This document shows, one piece after another, positions 7,124 to 17,193 of a DNA stretch of 60,720 nt. The notes beneath the pieces are model-generated. The model was not told the origin of the DNA. It ran no database searches and saw only the letters and a program-made list of their open reading frames with translations. Within the stretch, counting starts at the first letter, position 1, and each line of letters begins with the position of its first letter. The stretch lies in contig CACZUK010000014.1 in assembly GCA_902784305.1 (NCBI GenBank), positions 1 through 60,720 of the forward strand. Direction: 5' to 3'. The position numbers and the translations under genes were made by a program. The stretch is from Oscillospiraceae bacterium. Its GTDB lineage: Bacteria; Bacillota; Clostridia; Oscillospirales; Oscillospiraceae.

Positions 7124-9970
7124 TCAGGACTCGTCCTCCTGGGTTTCTGCAAACTCCTGGTCGGCGCTCTCGCTCATGGCCTTGGCCATCTCCAGCGTTT
7201 GGTCCAGGCTGGAGGCGTTCCCCAGCCGCAGCTTCTGCTCCGCCCACTGTTCCTTGGTCAGCAGCAGCTTTCTGGGCTTGGAGCCCTCGAAGGGACCCAC
7301 GACGCCGCCCTCCTCCATCTGGTCCACCAGCCGGGCGGCCCGGGAGTAGCCCAGCTTCAGGCGGCGCTGGAGCATGGAGGCAGAGGCCATGCCGGTCTCC
7401 ACCACCACATCCACGGCATCGTAGTACAGGGGGTCGCGGTCGTCCTCCGGCGCACCGGTCTGGTCGGCGGAGCTCTCCACACCCGCGGAGCCTCCGGCGC
7501 CCTTCTTCCCCTTTTCGTTGTTCCGGGCGTTCTCCTCCACCTGCTGGAGCACGTCGTCGCTGTACTCCGCGGGGGCCTTGCTCTTGACGAAGTCGATGAC
7601 CGCGTTGACCTCCTCATCCGAGATGAAGCAGCCCTGCACGCGGCGCTTGGGCTTGCCCAGCGGTGCAAAGAGCATGTCGCCGTTGCCCACCAGATTCTCC
7701 GCGCCGGAGGCGTCCAGAATGATGCGGGAATCCAAAGAGGACGCCACCGCCAGAGCAATGCGGGAGGGAATGTTGGCCTTCATCAGGCCGGTGATGACAT
7801 CCGAGGAGGGTCTCTGGGTCGCAATGACCAGGTGCATGCCCGCCGCGCGGCCCATCTGAGCCACCCGGCAGATGGCCTCCTCCACCTCCTTGGCCGCTGC
7901 AATCATCAGGTCGGCCAGCTCGTCGATGAAGATGACGATTTTCGCCTTGTGCTCTCCCAGCTCCGGGTTCGAGCGGACGATGGAGTTGTAGGACTCAATC
8001 TCCCGCACGCCGATCTGTGCAAAGTCCTGATAGCGGCGCATCATCTCATTCACCGCCCACTGGAGGGCACCCGCCGCCTTCTTCGGGTCCGTGACCACGG
8101 GAATGAGCAGGTGCGGGATGCCGTTGTAGTTGCTCAGCTCCACCATCTTCGGGTCAATCATGATGAGCTTCACGTCCTGGGGCGAGGACTTGTAGAGCAA
8201 AGAGATAATCATGGAGTTGGTACACACCGACTTACCGGAGCCGGTGGTGCCCGCGATGAGCAGATGGGGCATCCGGGCGATGTCGCCGATGACGTTCCGG
8301 TTGGAGATGTCCTTGCCCACGGCAAAGGCCACCTGACTTCTGGCCCCCTCGAACTCTCTGGAGTCGATGACGCTGCGGATGGGCACCGGCGAGACCAGCC
8401 GGTTGGGCACCTCAATGCCCACGACGGAGTTCTTGCCCGGAATCGGCGCGATGCGGACGCTGACCGCGCCCAGGCTCAGGGCGATGTCCGCGGCCAGATT
8501 GGTGAGCTTGTTCAGCTTGACGCCCCGCTGCAGCTCCAGCTCGTAGCGGGTGACCGACGGGCCGCGGGTCACCTCGATGATGTTGGACTCGATGCCGAAG
8601 GATTGCAGGGTGTCGGCCAGCAGCTCCTCGGTCTCCTGGAGCTCCCGTCCGGCGTCCGCGCCGGAGATGCCCGCCATGGTCTTGAGCAGCTCCACCGGCG
8701 GGAACTGGTACTCCTCCGACGCGGCGTCCACCGCCAGCTCCAGCTCCTGCTGAACCGCCTCATCGGGCACCAGCTTCTCCTTCTTCTTCGGCCCCTCGGG
8801 CACGGCCGGAGGAGTCGGCTGTACCGGAGGCAGGGGCACGGCCGGAGGTGCGGGCGGTTCCGGAACGGGAGGTGCGGGCGGTTCAGGCGCGGCGGGTGCG
8901 GGCTGTTCCCGCTCCTGCTCCTGGGCCAGGTACTGGTCCGGGGTGCTCACCCGAATCCGGCTGTCAAACAGCCCCTCCTTCCTGGCCCGCCTGGGGGGCA
9001 CCACCCGGGCGGGAACCGCCTGCTGAGTCTCATCCTCCAGCAGCTCCGGGCGGTATTCCTCCGCCTTCATGGTCTCCACCTGGGGCACCGCGTCCTTTGC
9101 GGGATAGATGGGGTCGTCCACCTCCAGGTCGTAGTCTCGGATGTGCTTCTTCCGGCGGGGACGCTCCCGGACGGGCGGCAAGGGCTGCGGGAGCAGCTGC
9201 GCCTCCGATTCCTCCGGCGCATCCGGCTCTTCCTCGTCGTAGGGGTGGAGGAATTCGTTCAGCCTGGCCAGCGGCCCCATGTGCTCGCCCTCCTCCAGCT
9301 CCTCGCGCTGGGCCGCGCGCTGCCGACGGTCCTCTCTGCGCTCCCGGACCCAGTCCCCCACCATCTCCGGCGTGGTACGGGTGAGCACCATCAGGATGGC
9401 CGCCGCTCCCACCAGCAGGCTGAGGAACGCGCCCGCCCGGCTGAACACCCGGGACAGGCCCACGGCAGCCACGCCGCCCAGCACACCTCCGGTGTAATCC
9501 GACCCGGCCAGGTTCCACAGCGCCGGAACGCCGTCCCGGGACAGGGAAATCTCCAGCGTGCCCAGCAGCGTATGGGCTCCCGCGCCCAGCAGTGCGGAAA
9601 TCAGCAGGGCGCAGAGCACCCGCAGCCGCACCGGTCTGCCCCGGGCAAAGAAGAGCTGACAGCTGGCCGCAAACAGGCACAGCGGCACGGACCACCAGGC
9701 CCAGCCCACCAGGCCCCGCTCCGCCTGCTCCAGGGCGCGAATGAACAGGCCATCCGTGTGGAACCAGCACAGGGCAGAGAACACCGAAAGAATCAGCAGG
9801 ATGAAGCCCCAGGTGATACGCGCCTGATAGTTGGCCCGCTGGGAACGTTTGGCCCCTTTGGGGGTCTTTTTCGCCCCGCCCGTGCGTTTTCGAGCGGCGG
9901 CGGAGCCGCTTCGGCTCCGGGCAGCGCCCTTGGAGGCCGATTTCTTTTTTCTCCCTTGATTGGTAGCCAT
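7124..9970 (-). CDS. ftsK: DNA translocase FtsK/SpoIIIE
   Basis: A 948-residue membrane-anchored DNA pump for chromosome segregation at division or sporulation septa. It has a basic Ala/Lys/Arg-rich N-terminus, four hydrophobic segments within about residues 45-175, and a long acidic then Pro/Glu-rich linker (about 200-420, with repeated APPVPEPP-like units). The motor domain follows, with Walker A GTTGSGKS near residue 575 and a Walker B-like IFIDELADL. The C-terminal winged-helix gamma domain ([20 protein letters not shown]) normally reads KOPS/SRS sequences. Upstream, AAGGAG is 16 bases from the ATG, a long spacing, so the start is likely but not certain. Confidence 0.95.
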   Translation of the reverse strand: MATNQGRKKKSASKGAARSRSGSAAARKRTGGAKKTPKGAKRSQRANYQARITWGFILLILSVFSALCWFHTDGLFIRALEQAERGLVGWAWWSVPLCLFAASCQLFFARGRPVRLRVLCALLISALLGAGAHTLLGTLEISLSRDGVPALWNLAGSDYTGGVLGGVAAVGLSRVFSRAGAFLSLLVGAAAILMVLTRTTPEMVGDWVRERREDRRQRAAQREELEEGEHMGPLARLNEFLHPYDEEEPDAPEESEAQLLPQPLPPVRERPRRKKHIRDYDLEVDDPIYPAKDAVPQVETMKAEEYRPELLEDETQQAVPARVVPPRRARKEGLFDSRIRVSTPDQYLAQEQEREQPAPAAPEPPAPPVPEPPAPPAVPLPPVQPTPPAVPEGPKKKEKLVPDEAVQQELELAVDAASEEYQFPPVELLKTMAGISGADAGRELQETEELLADTLQSFGIESNIIEVTRGPSVTRYELELQRGVKLNKLTNLAADIALSLGAVSVRIAPIPGKNSVVGIEVPNRLVSPVPIRSVIDSREFEGARSQVAFAVGKDISNRNVIGDIARMPHLLIAGTTGSGKSVCTNSMIISLLYKSSPQDVKLIMIDPKMVELSNYNGIPHLLIPVVTDPKKAAGALQWAVNEMMRRYQDFAQIGVREIESYNSIVRSNPELGEHKAKIVIFIDELADLMIAAAKEVEEAICRVAQMGRAAGMHLVIATQRPSSDVITGLMKANIPSRIALAVASSLDSRIILDASGAENLVGNGDMLFAPLGKPKRRVQGCFISDEEVNAVIDFVKSKAPAEYSDDVLQQVEENARNNEKGKKGAGGSAGVESSADQTGAPEDDRDPLYYDAVDVVVETGMASASMLQRRLKLGYSRAARLVDQMEEGGVVGPFEGSKPRKLLLTKEQWAEQKLRLGNASSLDQTLEMAKAMSESADQEFAETQEDES

Positions 9971-10015
9971 AAAACCGCTTTCTTCTCTCCTTTCGTCACA
10001 ATTTGTGCGGATGAT

Positions 10016-10039
10016 ACTGGAATTAGTCCAGTTTTTTTA
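10016..10039 (+). other. terminator-like hairpin pointing away from ftsK
   Basis: ACTGGA, a 5-base loop and TCCAGT followed by seven T residues on the plus strand. No plus-strand gene precedes it. Read on the minus strand it is a hairpin preceded by an A-tract in the ftsK leader. Confidence 0.4.
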
Positions 10040-10301
10040 CCAGCAATGATGGTGATAACAGGAACGTGTATTGGTCGTCTGCCCTTGCCTCCCGCTCTGA
10101 CTGCCGCGCGTCGCATGGCAATTCCTTCATGCGCGGCATGCGGGGAACCGCGCCCCATCGAGGCGCGTGCGTCGCAGGGAAGCAGCACGGCAAAGCCGTG
10201 ACGGAAGAAGTGGAACTGCCCAAACTTGTTCTTTTTCCACCACGCTTCCGACTAACATCTCAATGATTCAGAATCCGTCCTCCGCACACTATGACGGTGA
10301 A
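10040..10301. other. non-coding spacer between ftsK and the M18 aminopeptidase
   Basis: I see no gene here. There are two short GC hairpins: CGCGCC/GGCGCG at about 10149-10167, and CACGGC/GCCGTG at 10186-10200. Neither has a T-run on the minus strand, so the end of the upstream operon is not marked by a clear intrinsic terminator. Confidence 0.4.
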
Positions 10302-11693
10302 TCAGGCGTTGTAGAACGCTCTGGCGGCGCGGTAGGTCATGTAGCAGTCCAGCTTCGCGGACACCTCGAAGGGCGCGTGCATGGCCAGAAGCGGCGTGCC
10401 GCCGTCCAGCGTGGGAATGCCTCTGCGGGCCATGTAGTGGGAAATGGTTCCGCCGCCGCCTTCGTCCACCTTGCCCATTTCGCACACATGCCACAGCACG
10501 CCCTCGCCATCCAGCACCCGCCTGGCGTAGGCCATCAGCTCGGCGGAGGCGTCGGAGGCCCCGGACTTGCCCCGGGAGCCTGTGTACTTGGCAATGCCCA
10601 GTCCGCCGTTCACACGCCCCGCGTTCCGCTTGTCGTAGGCAAAGGCGTAGTTGTCGTCGTAGGCGGCAGTCACGTCACTGGACAGGCAGAAGGAGTGCTC
10701 GATGCAGGTGTTGTAGTCCGCCCCTGCCCCCCGGCACAAATCCGAGAGGAAACGGTCGAAATAGCTGCTGTCCATGCCGGTGACGCCATAGGAGCCAATC
10801 TCCTCCTTGTCCACCAGGAGGCAGATTCCGGTCCGTTTCAGGGTGTTTTCCGCATCAAACAGGGCTTGCAGGCAGGCAAAAGCGCATACGCGGTCATCCT
10901 GACCGTAGCCGCCGATCATGGAGCGGTCCAGACCCACGTCCGTGGGCCGGAAGGCGGGCACGACGCACAGCTCGGCGGTGTTGAAATCGTCCTCCGTGAT
11001 GTCGTACTTCTCATGGAGCAGCGCCATAATCTGGAGCTTGAAGCGCTCCTTCTCCTCCTCGTCGGGGTAAGGCTCGCTGCCCACCACCACGTTCAGGTCC
11101 TCGCCCTTGATGGCCTGCCACAGGGGCTCCTTCGCCTGCTTGTCCGCCAGATGGGGCAGCAGGTCGGGAATGGTGAGCTGAGGGTCGCCGGGCTCATCGC
11201 CCAGCCGCACCCGCACCCTGGTGCCGTCCGCGCGGTACACCACGCCGTGGAGCGCCAGAGGAATCGACACCCACTGATACTTGCGGATGCCGCCGTAGTA
11301 GTGGGTCTTGAACCGGGCCAGACCGCCGCCGTCCTCGTAAAGCGGATTGGGCTTCAAATCCAGCCGGGGATTGTCGATGTGCGCGCCGCAGACCACGACT
11401 CCCTGCTCCAGCGGCTCGCTGCCGATGACGGCCAGCACAATGGCCTTGCCCGCCTCCACGCGATACACCTTGTCGCCGGGCTGAGGCACCTCCCCACGGC
11501 GCAGCGCACGGTAGCCTCTGGCCTGGGCGAGTCGGAGAATCTCCTCCACGCACTCCCGTTCCGTGCAGCCCTCGGCCAGAAAGCGCTTGTAGTTCTCACA
11601 ATACTCGTTCATCTCCCGGCGCTCCGCCTGTGTCAGGCGGTCATAGCCGTTTTTCCTCTGACTCAGCAGTTTTTTGCTCATTTTGTCCATCAT
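10302..11693 (-). CDS. M18-family aminopeptidase
   Basis: A 463-residue cytosolic metallo-aminopeptidase of family M18 (aspartyl aminopeptidase/ApeA type). The expected metal-site segments are present in order: GAHIDNPR, GGYGQDDR, DKEEIGSYG and a C-terminal MHAPFEVSAKLD. It likely trims acidic or other N-terminal residues from peptides; the substrate preference is not visible. It follows coaE by 16 bases and appears to be the last gene of the leftward run that begins at ddl. Confidence 0.9.
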   Translation of the reverse strand: MMDKMSKKLLSQRKNGYDRLTQAERREMNEYCENYKRFLAEGCTERECVEEILRLAQARGYRALRRGEVPQPGDKVYRVEAGKAIVLAVIGSEPLEQGVVVCGAHIDNPRLDLKPNPLYEDGGGLARFKTHYYGGIRKYQWVSIPLALHGVVYRADGTRVRVRLGDEPGDPQLTIPDLLPHLADKQAKEPLWQAIKGEDLNVVVGSEPYPDEEEKERFKLQIMALLHEKYDITEDDFNTAELCVVPAFRPTDVGLDRSMIGGYGQDDRVCAFACLQALFDAENTLKRTGICLLVDKEEIGSYGVTGMDSSYFDRFLSDLCRGAGADYNTCIEHSFCLSSDVTAAYDDNYAFAYDKRNAGRVNGGLGIAKYTGSRGKSGASDASAELMAYARRVLDGEGVLWHVCEMGKVDEGGGGTISHYMARRGIPTLDGGTPLLAMHAPFEVSAKLDCYMTYRAARAFYNA

Positions 11694-11709
11694 TCAGCGG
11701 ATTCTCCTG

Positions 11710-12303
11710 TCAATTCTCACACAATAGTTTTTCAAATAAGTCCTTCGCCGCGGCGCGGAAGGTCTCCTGAGCGCCGTTGTTCTCCAGCACATAGCCGCAG
11801 CGCTCCCGAATCCATTCATCGCTGCGCTGGGCGGCGATGCGGGCGCGGGCGTACTGCTCGCTGATGCCCTCCCGGGCCATCACCCGGCGCACGCGCTCCT
11901 CCACGGGCGCCACCACCGCAACCAACGCGTCACAATCCTGAACCACCTCGCTCTCCAGCAGCACCGCTCCGTCGATGCCCACGCCTCTGCGCCCCTGCTC
12001 TCTGGCCGCTTCTATGCGGCGGCGCAGCTCCGGCACGAGCACGCTGAAGGCGATGCGGTTCAAGTCCCGCAGAGCCTCCGGGTCGTGGAAGACCATCTGG
12101 CCCAGTTTGCGCCGGTCCAGGCCGTTTTCATGAAAAACAGGGCCAAAACGCCCTTCAATTCCCTCTTTCAGCTCCTGACTGCTCTCCAGCAGCTCGTGAT
12201 AGACTGCGTCGCAGTCCAGCAGCTCCACATTCAGCGCGGACAGCTCCTCCAGCGCGGTGGTCTTCCCCGCACCGGTGCCGCCCACGATTCCAATCACCTT
12301 CAT
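11710..12303 (-). CDS. coaE: dephospho-CoA kinase
   Basis: This enzyme phosphorylates the ribose 3'-OH of dephospho-CoA, the last step of CoA synthesis. The P-loop GGTGAGKTT lies at residues 8-16, with the substrate region LDCDAVYHEL after it. Length is 197 residues, as in the family. The start is the ATG with GGAGGCGCT upstream; it overlaps the previous stop (ATGA), so translation is coupled to the gene before it. A longer frame upstream reads inside that gene and is not used. panE at the left of the window belongs to the same pathway but is not in this operon. Confidence 0.93.
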   Translation of the reverse strand: MKVIGIVGGTGAGKTTALEELSALNVELLDCDAVYHELLESSQELKEGIEGRFGPVFHENGLDRRKLGQMVFHDPEALRDLNRIAFSVLVPELRRRIEAAREQGRRGVGIDGAVLLESEVVQDCDALVAVVAPVEERVRRVMAREGISEQYARARIAAQRSDEWIRERCGYVLENNGAQETFRAAAKDLFEKLLCEN

Positions 12304-13337
12304 AGCGCCTCCACCGTGTGAAATCCAGCCGCCTTTTTCAGCCGGTTCTGTACTGCCAGTCCCAAGCCGGACGGGTCCGGACACTGGGCCAGAATCTCCC
12401 GGACCTGGGTGTGGTCAAAGGCCCGCAGCGCCTCAAACACCCGATGCGCCTGGGCCGCCTGGTCGTGAACGCTGCCCAGCCGCTCCACCGTCAGGTCGGA
12501 AAACAGCTGCGCGTACTCGTCGAAGCAGATGACCCCCGTGTCGGCCTTTGCACGCGAGCGGATATAGGCGGCGCTACGCTCCGGCGCGCCCGTGACCACC
12601 GTCACCGGGGCCTGGGGGGCATAATGCCGATAGGCCATGCCGGGCGCCTTGGGCTGCTCTCCCTCGTGAAGCTCGCGGTAGACCGCCTGGTCCACGCCCA
12701 CACTGCCCAGCACCTCCTCCAGTGCCTCCAGCGGCATCCCGCCGGGCCGCAGCAGGCAGGGCTTCTCTCCGGTCAGGTCGATGATGGTGGACTCCACGCC
12801 CACAGCGCTGTCGCCGCCGTCCACAATGCCGGCAATCTTTCCGTTCATGTCCTCCTGAACATGGGCGGCGCTGGTGCAGCTGGGCCGCCCGGAGGTGTTG
12901 GCGCTGGGCGCGGCGATGGGCACGCCCGCCGCCTCGATGATGGCAAGCGCCACCGGATGTGCCGGGCAGCGCACCGCCACCGTGTCCAATCCCCCCGTCG
13001 TGGCCTTGGGCACCACGGGTTTTGCCGGAAGAATCATGGTCAGAGGGCCCGGCCAGAACCGACGCGCCAGCCGGTAGGCCAGCTCCGGCACGTTCTCACA
13101 GTAGCGCTCCAGCCATTCGGCGGAGGGCACATGAATGATGAGGGGATTGTTGGAGGGGCGCCCCTTCGCCTCGTAGATGTGCCGCACCGCCTCCGGGTCC
13201 AGCGCGTTGGCCCCCAGTCCGTAGACCGTCTCCGTGGGGATTGCCACCAGCTGGCCGGAGCGAAGCAGCTCCGCCGCGGCGCGCACCTCCTGTTCGTATC
13301 CCTCCGGCCGGGGGATGGTGAACAGCCTGGTTTTCAT
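12300..13337 (-). CDS. ywlC: L-threonylcarbamoyladenylate synthase (Sua5/YwlC type)
   Basis: This enzyme makes threonylcarbamoyl-AMP from threonine, bicarbonate and ATP for the t6A37 modification of ANN-decoding tRNAs. The 345-residue protein has the YrdC domain, with PTETVYGLG and the KGRPSNNPLIIHV nucleotide-binding segment, followed by the C-terminal Sua5 domain (PGMAYRHYAPQAPV). The start is the ATG preceded by GGAGAAGTAACT; an upstream extension to 13463 overlaps prfA. It sits directly after prfA, a common clostridial and Bacillus neighbourhood. Confidence 0.93.
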   Translation of the reverse strand: MKTRLFTIPRPEGYEQEVRAAAELLRSGQLVAIPTETVYGLGANALDPEAVRHIYEAKGRPSNNPLIIHVPSAEWLERYCENVPELAYRLARRFWPGPLTMILPAKPVVPKATTGGLDTVAVRCPAHPVALAIIEAAGVPIAAPSANTSGRPSCTSAAHVQEDMNGKIAGIVDGGDSAVGVESTIIDLTGEKPCLLRPGGMPLEALEEVLGSVGVDQAVYRELHEGEQPKAPGMAYRHYAPQAPVTVVTGAPERSAAYIRSRAKADTGVICFDEYAQLFSDLTVERLGSVHDQAAQAHRVFEALRAFDHTQVREILAQCPDPSGLGLAVQNRLKKAAGFHTVEAL

Positions 13338-13392
13338 AGTTACTTCTCCAAATCGTTCGTTATTTGTCATTTCCTGCCCAAAATTGAGGTTT

Positions 13393-14448
13393 TCAGGCCT
13401 GGGCCAGCTTTTCCGCCTGGTCCGCGGCGGACAGGGCGTTGATGATTTCATCCAGCTCCCCATCCATCACGCTGTTGATTTTGTACAGCGTCAGGCCGAT
13501 GCGGTGGTCCGTCACCCGGCCCTGGGGGAAATTGTAAGTTCGGATGCGTTCATTGCGCATACCGGTTCCCACCTGGCTGCGCCGGTCCGCAGAGATGGAA
13601 TCCTGCTGCTCCTGGAGCTTGCGCTGATACAGGCGCGAGCGCAGAATCTCCATGGCCTTGTCCTTGTTCTGGAACTGGCTGCGCTGGTCCTGGCACTCCA
13701 CCACCATGCCGGTGGGCAGGTGGGTGATGCGGATGGCCGAAGAGGTCTTGTTGATGTGCTGCCCACCCGCGCCGGAGGAGCGGAAGGTGTCGATGCGCAG
13801 ATCGTTCCGGTCCAGCTCGAAGGTGACCTCATCCACCTCCGGCAGCACCGCCACCGTCGCCGTGGAGGTGTGAACCCGACCGCCGGACTCTGTTTCCGGC
13901 ACTCTCTGAACGCGATGCACCCCGGATTCGTACTTCAAACGGGAAAAAGCGCCCTTTCCGTTGATTGTAAAGGTGATTTCCTTGACGCCTCCCAGCTCCG
14001 TCAGGCTGGCGTTGGCTGTTTCCAACGACCAGCCCTGGCGCTCGCTGTACATGCTGTACATCCGGTACAGGGAGTGGGCGAACAGCGCCGCCTCCTCCCC
14101 GCCCACACCGGAGCGGATTTCCACGATGACATTCCGCTCATCGTTGGGGTCCTTGGGCAGCAGCAGAATCTGGAGGCTGTGCTCCAGCTCCTCCGCCTCC
14201 CGCTTCGCGCTCAGCAGCTCCTCCCGGGCCAGCTCCCTCAGCTCCGGGTCCTCCATCAGGGCTTCCGCGTCCGTCTGCGTCCGGAGGCAGCGCCGGTAGC
14301 GGCGGACGGTCTCCACCAGCTCCTCCAGCTCCCGCAGCTCCTGATTCAGACGGGCCACCAGCGCCGGGTCGTCGTAGGTCTCCGGCTGATTGAGCCGTTC
14401 CTGCGCCAGGCTGTAGCGCTGCTCCAGTTGTTCCAGCTTCTCTAACAT
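13393..14448 (-). CDS. prfA: peptide chain release factor 1
   Basis: RF1 ends translation at UAA and UAG. The 351-residue protein has the catalytic GGQ in SSGAGGQHINKT, and a PET tripeptide in RVQRVPETES at the place of the RF1 PxT codon-reading motif, which separates it from RF2. Length is normal. It starts four bases after the stop of the DUF218 gene and is followed by ywlC. Confidence 0.97.
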   Translation of the reverse strand: MLEKLEQLEQRYSLAQERLNQPETYDDPALVARLNQELRELEELVETVRRYRRCLRTQTDAEALMEDPELRELAREELLSAKREAEELEHSLQILLLPKDPNDERNVIVEIRSGVGGEEAALFAHSLYRMYSMYSERQGWSLETANASLTELGGVKEITFTINGKGAFSRLKYESGVHRVQRVPETESGGRVHTSTATVAVLPEVDEVTFELDRNDLRIDTFRSSGAGGQHINKTSSAIRITHLPTGMVVECQDQRSQFQNKDKAMEILRSRLYQRKLQEQQDSISADRRSQVGTGMRNERIRTYNFPQGRVTDHRIGLTLYKINSVMDGELDEIINALSAADQAEKLAQA

Positions 14449-14451
14449 TCC

Positions 14452-15216
14452 TCAACCTCGATCCAGAAGAAAGGATTTCACCAGCGCCGCGCACTCCCGC
14501 AGACAGAAGTACAGCTTGTAGGAGCTGCCCCCGGGCATGGGCGCGGAGAGCGTGCTGATGCGCAGGCCATTGCGCCGCGCCAGCAGCCGAACCCGTGCCA
14601 GATGGGCGCTGCTGCTGACCACCAGCAGGTTTTCGGTGGATTCTCCCCGCTCTTCCAACAGTTTTTTGGTGTTTTTCAAGTTTTCAAAGGTATTGGTGGC
14701 GGCCTCCTCCAGCAGGATGCGCTCCGCGGCGACACCGCGCTCCTCCAGCACCCGCGCCATGCAGGAGGCCTCCGAGATGGGCTCGTCGTCGCCCATGCCC
14801 CCCGTGACCACCACATTGGTCTCCGGGTGGGCGTTGAGGTAGTCGGCGGCGCACTCCAGCCGTTCCATGAGGATGGGAGACGGCTCATGGTTCCACAGGT
14901 TCGCCCCCAGAACCACCAGCGTCTTCGGCTCCCCGGAGATGCGGCTGTCGTTGTTCACGGCCACCCAGCCCAGCAGCGCACCAAAGGCCAGGGCAGCCAG
15001 CACCACCAGCGCCATGAGCGTCCGCACCAGCGGAACGCACTGCTCCGGCGGCAGCGTCAGAGCCAGTCCCAGCAGCAGCGCAACGGTCCCCATCCCCCAG
15101 AGCGCCAGGGCCCCGAAGAGCATGGGCCGCCCTCCGCTCCGGTGCAGCAGCAGACCCGCCGTCACCAAAATCACGCCCAGCACCACAGGCCAGGCGGGTG
15201 AGAGGGTGTATTTCAT
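14452..15216 (-). CDS. YdcF/DUF218 family membrane protein
   Basis: A 254-residue protein with three hydrophobic segments in its first 90 residues, then a DUF218 (YdcF/SanA-like) domain. Family-like motifs are TLVVLGANLW, VVTGG followed by an acidic EAS, and SSSAHLARV. Family members are linked to envelope metabolism or vancomycin sensitivity, but the reaction is unknown. It overlaps the ABC-F stop by four bases and precedes prfA by three. Its presence in an operon with murF and ddl weakly suggests an envelope role. Confidence 0.8.
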   Translation of the reverse strand: MKYTLSPAWPVVLGVILVTAGLLLHRSGGRPMLFGALALWGMGTVALLLGLALTLPPEQCVPLVRTLMALVVLAALAFGALLGWVAVNNDSRISGEPKTLVVLGANLWNHEPSPILMERLECAADYLNAHPETNVVVTGGMGDDEPISEASCMARVLEERGVAAERILLEEAATNTFENLKNTKKLLEERGESTENLLVVSSSAHLARVRLLARRNGLRISTLSAPMPGGSSYKLYFCLRECAALVKSFLLDRG

Positions 15217-17105
15217 GACTGTTCCTCCATCTGGAGCGAAAGCTCCTCCCAGCTCTGGTACAGCTTGGAGAGCTGAGCCTCCATCTGCTGCTGCTCTTCG
15301 CTGAGCTCCTGAAGGCGCTGGTAGTCGGTGGCGTGCTCACTCATCTGCTCCTCCAGCTCGGAGATTCGGCCCTCCACCCGGGCAATCTCCCGCTCCGTCT
15401 GGGCCAGCTTCTTCTCCAGCAGCTTGGTGCCGCCGCCGCGCCGGGTCTTCTCTTTTTTGGGCTTCTCAGGGGCAGGCTTGAGGACGCTCCGCAGCTCCTG
15501 CTCACGGGCCTTCTTCGCCAGCCACGCCTCGTAGCCGCCCCGGAAGTCGGTGATTTTCCCGTCCTTCAGCTCCCAGATGCGGGTGGCAAAGCGGTTGATG
15601 AAGTACCGGTCGTGGGAGACGAACAGCAGCGCTCCGTCGTAGTCCTCCACCGCCGCCTCCATCCACTCCCGGGAGGCGATGTCCAAATGGTTTGTCGGCT
15701 CGTCCAGAACCAGCAGGTTGATGCGCTGGTCCATCAGAATACACAGCTTCAGGCGGCTGCGCTCCCCGCCGGAGAGGCTTCGGACCTCCTTGAACACGTC
15801 GTCGCCCCGGAACAGGAAGGCACCCAGCCGGTCCCGGGCCTCCTGGGCCGTGCAGTTCTGCTCGTAGAGCATGGTGTCCAGCAGCGTGCGCTCCATGTGC
15901 TCAAAGGTGATGATCTGGGGCAGATTTCCCGCTCTCACAGAGGGTCCAAAGTGGATGGTTCCGCTGTGCTGCTTGTCCTTGCCCAGCAAAATGTTCAAAA
16001 AAGTGGTCTTTCCGGTGCCGTTGTCCCCCAAAAGGGCGATGCGCTCGCCGCCCCGGACCTCCATGCTCACATCGGAGAACAGGGTGCGCTCACCGTAGGA
16101 CTTGCCGACCCGGGTGAGGGTGAACAGCTCATCCCCCTGAAAGTCCAGCTGAGAAAAGCCGGCCTTCATGGTCTTTTCCCGGCCCATGGGCCGCTCCTGG
16201 GTGCGCATGCGCTCGATGCGCTTCTCAATGGCAAAGGCCGTCTTGTGCTGCTTCTCCGTGCCCCGCTGGTGCATCAGCGTCGCGGTGGCGGTGAGCTGGG
16301 CGATTTTGGCCTGCTCCTTTTTGTACTGCTTCAGCTGCTCCTGGTAGCGGCGCTCCTTCTCCGCCACATAGAAGGAGTAGTTGCCGGAGTAGAACACCGC
16401 CTTGCCCCGGTCAATCTCCACCACGCGCCGCACCACCTTGTCCAGGAAGTAGCGGTCGTGGGAGATGGCCAGAACCGTGCCCTTGAAGCCGGCGAGGTAG
16501 TCCTCCAGCCACTCCACGGCGTGGAGGTCCAGGTGGTTCGTCGGCTCGTCCAGCAGCAGGATGTCCGTGTCCTCCAGAATCAGCCGACCCAGGTTCACCC
16601 GGGTCTTCTCGCCGCCGGAGAGCATTTCAAAGGGCTGCTCCCGCATCTGGGCGGAGATGCCCAGACCGTTGCAGACCTTGTTGATCTGGACCTGGATGTC
16701 GTAGCCGCCCAGGCGCTGAAACTCATGGGAGAGGTGGTCGTAACGGTTCATGGTCTCCGCGGAGCTGTCCCCGGCAGCCATCGCCGCCGTCAGACGCTCC
16801 AGCTCCCGCTCCATCCGGTGGACCCGGACAAAGGCGTCGTCCAGAACCTGCTCCACCGTGCAGCCCATGGGGTAGACGGGAATCTGGGAAATCAGACCCA
16901 GCCGCTTTCCCGGCGCGATGGACAGCTCTCCCTCGTCGTAGTCGTACTCTCTGGTGAGGATTTTGAAGAGTGTGGACTTCCCGCAGCCGTTTTTGCCCAG
17001 GATGCCCACCCGCTCTCCCTCGTTCACCTGAAAGGAGAGGCCGTCCAGCAGATTGTCTCCGATGGTAAAGGATTTTACCAGCCCGTTCACGGAAATGTCG
17101 ATCAT
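15213..17105 (-). CDS. ABC-F family ATP-binding protein
   Basis: This 630-residue soluble protein has two ABC ATPase domains and no membrane segments. The Walker A motifs are GKNGCGKST (about residue 36) and GDNGTGKTT (about 355), with two signature motifs LSGGE and two DEPTNHLD Walker B segments. The interdomain linker, rich in Lys/Glu/Gln (about residues 240-310), and a C-terminal coiled coil (about 550-625) are typical of ABC-F proteins. ABC-F proteins act at the ribosomal E site in translation or antibiotic protection. The sequence does not tell which, and the housekeeping context favours a translation factor. Confidence 0.9.
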   Translation of the reverse strand: MIDISVNGLVKSFTIGDNLLDGLSFQVNEGERVGILGKNGCGKSTLFKILTREYDYDEGELSIAPGKRLGLISQIPVYPMGCTVEQVLDDAFVRVHRMERELERLTAAMAAGDSSAETMNRYDHLSHEFQRLGGYDIQVQINKVCNGLGISAQMREQPFEMLSGGEKTRVNLGRLILEDTDILLLDEPTNHLDLHAVEWLEDYLAGFKGTVLAISHDRYFLDKVVRRVVEIDRGKAVFYSGNYSFYVAEKERRYQEQLKQYKKEQAKIAQLTATATLMHQRGTEKQHKTAFAIEKRIERMRTQERPMGREKTMKAGFSQLDFQGDELFTLTRVGKSYGERTLFSDVSMEVRGGERIALLGDNGTGKTTFLNILLGKDKQHSGTIHFGPSVRAGNLPQIITFEHMERTLLDTMLYEQNCTAQEARDRLGAFLFRGDDVFKEVRSLSGGERSRLKLCILMDQRINLLVLDEPTNHLDIASREWMEAAVEDYDGALLFVSHDRYFINRFATRIWELKDGKITDFRGGYEAWLAKKAREQELRSVLKPAPEKPKKEKTRRGGGTKLLEKKLAQTEREIARVEGRISELEEQMSEHATDYQRLQELSEEQQQMEAQLSKLYQSWEELSLQMEEQS

Positions 17106-17193
17106 ATCGCTCCTGATCCTTTTTTCTATGGAGAAGAGGACGCCCCCCGATGAGAACCCGGTGCCTTCCGGGCCCTCACCGGGCGGCAGAGCC

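Noticed and set aside
7199-10201. A 1000-codon open frame on the plus strand
   Set aside because: Antisense to ftsK/spoIIIE and without motifs; a GC-content artefact.
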